DNA of 22,193 nucleotides. It comes from Lachnospiraceae bacterium UBA4348 (GTDB lineage: Bacteria > Bacillota > Clostridia > Lachnospirales > Lachnospiraceae). Every line of letters begins with the position of its first letter. Positions within the stretch are counted from its first letter, which is position 1. The notes beneath the pieces were generated by a model. It searched no databases and had not been told where the DNA came from. It saw only the letters and a program-made list of their open reading frames with translations. Made by a program: the position numbers and the translations under genes. The stretch covers positions 1 to 22,193 of the forward strand of contig DGTA01000099.1 in the NCBI GenBank assembly GCA_002394165.1, given 5' to 3'. Below, piece by piece: positions 20,389 through 22,193 of this stretch.

Positions 20389-21768
20389 TTATTTGGAGAG
20401 CAGTTCTTCGCCGATACGGTACACGTTTCCCGCACCCATGGTTATCAACAGATCGTTTTCCCTGACATGTTCAAGCAGGTAGGCTTCGATCGATTCAAAA
20501 TCCGGAAAATATTCCGCGTGGGCCCCGAGGCTCCTGATGCATTCGCACAGATCCGCGGAGGAGATCCCGATGGTATTGACCTCCCTGGCCGCGTAGATAT
20601 CGGCGAGCACAACATGGTCAGCTGCGGAGAGCGCCCGGGCAAACTCCGGGAGCAGCGCCTGCGTCCGGGTATAGGTATGGGGCTGGAATACGCACCACAC
20701 TTCACCCTCGGCCTGGGCCCTGGCCGCGTCGAGCGTCGCTTTCACCTCCGTGGGGTGGTGGGCATAATCATCGATGATGCGGAAACCGTTCACCGTCCCT
20801 TTGTACTGGAAACGCCGGTCGGTCCCGGTAAAGGAAGCCAGGCCCTCGAGGCCGCTCTGTCTGGGGATCCCGACCACATCGGCGGCGGCGATGGCCGCGA
20901 GGGCGTTGTCGACGTTGTGGAGACCGGGAACGGAAAGATTGACTCTCACCGGAGCCTTTCCGTCCGGACAGACCAGATCGAAGGAGGTGGTCCCGTCCTT
21001 TCTCATTTCAATGTTTTCGGCGCGGTAATCGCCGTCCTCAGCTCCCGCTGTGATCACACGGCATTTAATGCCGTCCGTGATCTCCTCCGGGCGGGGGATC
21101 TTTGAACCGATCACAAGACATCCGTCCTCCGGAAGCAGCATGGCGAATTTTCTGAAGGATCTGCGGATGTCATCGATATCCTTGAAGAAATCGAGATGGT
21201 CTGCGTCGATGTTCAGGATAATGCTTACTTTCGGGAAAAAGCTCAGGAAGCTGTTGGTGTATTCGCACGCCTCCGTGATGAACAGGTCCGGACCGCCCAC
21301 CCTGAAATTGCCTCCGATAGCGGGAAGGATGCCGCCCACCGAGATCGTGGGATCCATGTCCGCATGGAGAGCCATCTGGGAGAGCATCGAGGTGGTCGTG
21401 GTCTTGCCGTGTGTACCGGCTACCGCTACGGGGATCCGGTAATTGGCCATGACCTGGCCCAGAAGCTGGGCCCTGGTCAGCATCGGGATCTCCCGGCGCT
21501 GCGCCTCCTTGAACTCCGGATTGTCCGGATGGATCGCGGCCGTGTAAACGACCACGTCACATCTGTCGGGGATATTTTCGGCTGCCTGGGGATAAGCGAT
21601 CACAGCTCCCTGAGCGGTGAGCTTGTCCGTAAGGTCCGAGCGGACGGAATCGGAACCGGTGACGGTAAAACCTTCCTTTAATAAAACGCTGGCCAGCCCG
21701 CTCATACTGATCCCGCCGATGCCGATGAAATGAACGGCGGCTGGTCTGCCAAAATTGATCTGGTACAT
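20389..21768 (-). CDS. murC: UDP-N-acetylmuramate--L-alanine ligase
   Basis: A 459-aa cytoplasmic Mur ligase that adds L-alanine to UDP-MurNAc using ATP, the first step of peptidoglycan stem-peptide synthesis. The N-terminal Rossmann-like UDP-binding domain shows HFIGIGGISMSGLA (13-26). The ATP P-loop is AGTHGKTTTT (117-126), with ITEACEY near 164-170 for metal and the late DYAHHPTE segment of Mur ligases. Full length for MurC. AAGGAG lies just before the ATG. It is followed by a strong terminator, so it is separate from the dnaD operon, and it faces away from glgC. Confidence 0.96.
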   Translation of the reverse strand: MYQINFGRPAAVHFIGIGGISMSGLASVLLKEGFTVTGSDSVRSDLTDKLTAQGAVIAYPQAAENIPDRCDVVVYTAAIHPDNPEFKEAQRREIPMLTRAQLLGQVMANYRIPVAVAGTHGKTTTTSMLSQMALHADMDPTISVGGILPAIGGNFRVGGPDLFITEACEYTNSFLSFFPKVSIILNIDADHLDFFKDIDDIRRSFRKFAMLLPEDGCLVIGSKIPRPEEITDGIKCRVITAGAEDGDYRAENIEMRKDGTTSFDLVCPDGKAPVRVNLSVPGLHNVDNALAAIAAADVVGIPRQSGLEGLASFTGTDRRFQYKGTVNGFRIIDDYAHHPTEVKATLDAARAQAEGEVWCVFQPHTYTRTQALLPEFARALSAADHVVLADIYAAREVNTIGISSADLCECIRSLGAHAEYFPDFESIEAYLLEHVRENDLLITMGAGNVYRIGEELLSK

Positions 21769-22090
21769 GAAATGCTCCTTTTATGCTTTTTTTAATATGA
21801 CGGCACTATGCCATATTATTTTTTACTATAGTACAGGAAACGCCAAATGAAAAGCTTTCCCGGGAAAATTATGCAATCTGTCAAAAAGTGTTTCGGGAAG
21901 GAACTCATATGCGAAAATCTTTTCCGGCCTTTTCGCACCGAATCCCGTCACAGATATAATTATGGCGAAAAAACAGGCCTTAAAAGTACATGCATTTGTA
22001 AAATATGTTCACAAAACACAAAGCCTGTGCTATAATTACTTAACAACTAAATCGTTGATCGTGCATAGATCTGTAGTAAGAGGTGATAGT
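21769..22090. other. Intergenic region between murC and glgC
   Basis: About 320 bp without a supported gene. It contains the murC leader (TATAGT on the minus strand near 21825-21830), an imperfect hairpin at about 21798-21816, three copies of GCGAAAA or its inverse (21911-21917, inverted 21930-21936, 21965-21971), and the glgC promoter. A 62-codon plus-strand open frame here lacks a ribosome binding site and is not annotated. Confidence 0.5.
22008..22036 (+). promoter_or_regulatory. glgC promoter
   Basis: TTCACA (22008-22013), a 17-bp spacer and TATAAT (22031-22036), about 55 bp before the glgC start. Confidence 0.75.
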
Positions 22091-22193
22091 GTGGTTAAAA
22101 AAGAAATGATCGCCATGCTTCTGGCTGGCGGACAAGGCAGCAGGCTCGGTGTTCTGACTGCTGCGGTGGCAAAACCTGCAGTTGCCTTCGGCG
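22091..22193 (+). CDS. glgC: Glucose-1-phosphate adenylyltransferase, N-terminal fragment
   Basis: The first 34 codons of an ADP-glucose pyrophosphorylase, which makes ADP-glucose for glycogen. It starts with GTG; AAGAGGTGAT lies 4-5 nt upstream and the protein reads VKKEMIAMLLAGGQGSRLGVLT, the standard GlgC opening with the nucleotide-binding GGQGSRLG. In-frame ATG codons follow at 22106 and 22115 but would remove conserved N-terminal strand residues. The gene leaves the window at the right edge; glgD and glgA are expected downstream. Confidence 0.9.
   Translation, partial: MVKKEMIAMLLAGGQGSRLGVLTAAVAKPAVAFG

Noticed and set aside
20281..20390. Replication origin
   Set aside because: Only one exact DnaA box, no clear AT-rich unwinding element, and no dnaA or dnaN; the extra box-like copies are in the murC terminator stem.
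21847..22035. 62-codon plus-strand ORF upstream of glgC
   Set aside because: No ribosome binding site, contains the glgC -35 and -10 boxes, and has no family features.
1..22193. CRISPR arrays or complete insertion sequences
   Set aside because: No regularly spaced repeats and no transposase frame were found on either strand.

Overview
The window looks like chromosomal DNA of a gut-type Clostridia, most likely Lachnospiraceae. Reasons: moderate-to-high GC, strong AGGAGG-like ribosome binding sites, a long Bacillus/Clostridium-type SRP RNA with an Alu domain, a DnaD/DnaI-type replication-restart pair, a long PRPP synthetase variant, a DUF4867 gene, and a glycogen gene (glgC) starting at the right edge. 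This assignment is inference from gene content; no rRNA or marker tree is available here.

Region 1 (1-6026, + strand) is the 3' part of a carbohydrate-uptake and catabolism operon. It holds the tail of one RbsC-type ABC permease, a second complete permease, a DUF4867 cupin-like protein, a PfkB/ribokinase-family kinase and a xylose-isomerase-like TIM-barrel isomerase/epimerase. A clear terminator follows, then a mutarotase-like beta-sandwich protein and a LacI-family regulator. Together they suggest import of a sugar, isomerisation or epimerisation, phosphorylation and local repression. The substrate cannot be read from the sequence.

Region 2 (6027-8470) is a small graveyard and accessory island. 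It contains the C-terminal remnant of a CotH-like kinase, an RlmI-like C-terminal scrap, a tandem 10-bp repeat, an AT-rich 78-codon ORF, and a SOS-box promoter with no gene of its own. It also contains a glycerate 2-kinase pseudogene that has lost its N-terminus and an internal block, a REP-like hairpin, and an intact mazEF toxin-antitoxin operon with an operator over its -10 box.

Region 3 (8493-11760) is housekeeping: an RlmI-family rRNA methyltransferase preceded by a 57-aa membrane protein, the SRP RNA, tadA, tRNA-Ser(CGA) and a phosphoglycolate-phosphatase-like HAD. The SRP RNA promoter and the opposing small-protein promoter overlap physically.

Region 4 (11761-16987) holds xpt, then a divergent RpiB plus TIM pair that resembles the tetrulose-phosphate isomerase pair of erythritol/threitol pathways rather than glycolytic enzymes. 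Next come mscL with a C-terminal zinc ribbon, and a YhaO/YhaN-like (SbcD/SbcC-like) pair whose ATPase is unusually short and has two membrane helices in the middle.

Region 5 (16995-22193) is mostly on the - strand: murC, then an overlapping operon dnaD-like, dnaI/dnaC-like, prs. A DnaA-box-like site lies between murC and dnaD. The + strand glgC begins at the right edge behind a good promoter.

No CRISPR array, complete insertion sequence or rRNA gene was seen. The least explained material is the sugar operon, the RpiB-TIM pair, the miniature membrane YhaN, and the decayed island with its orphan SOS promoter.
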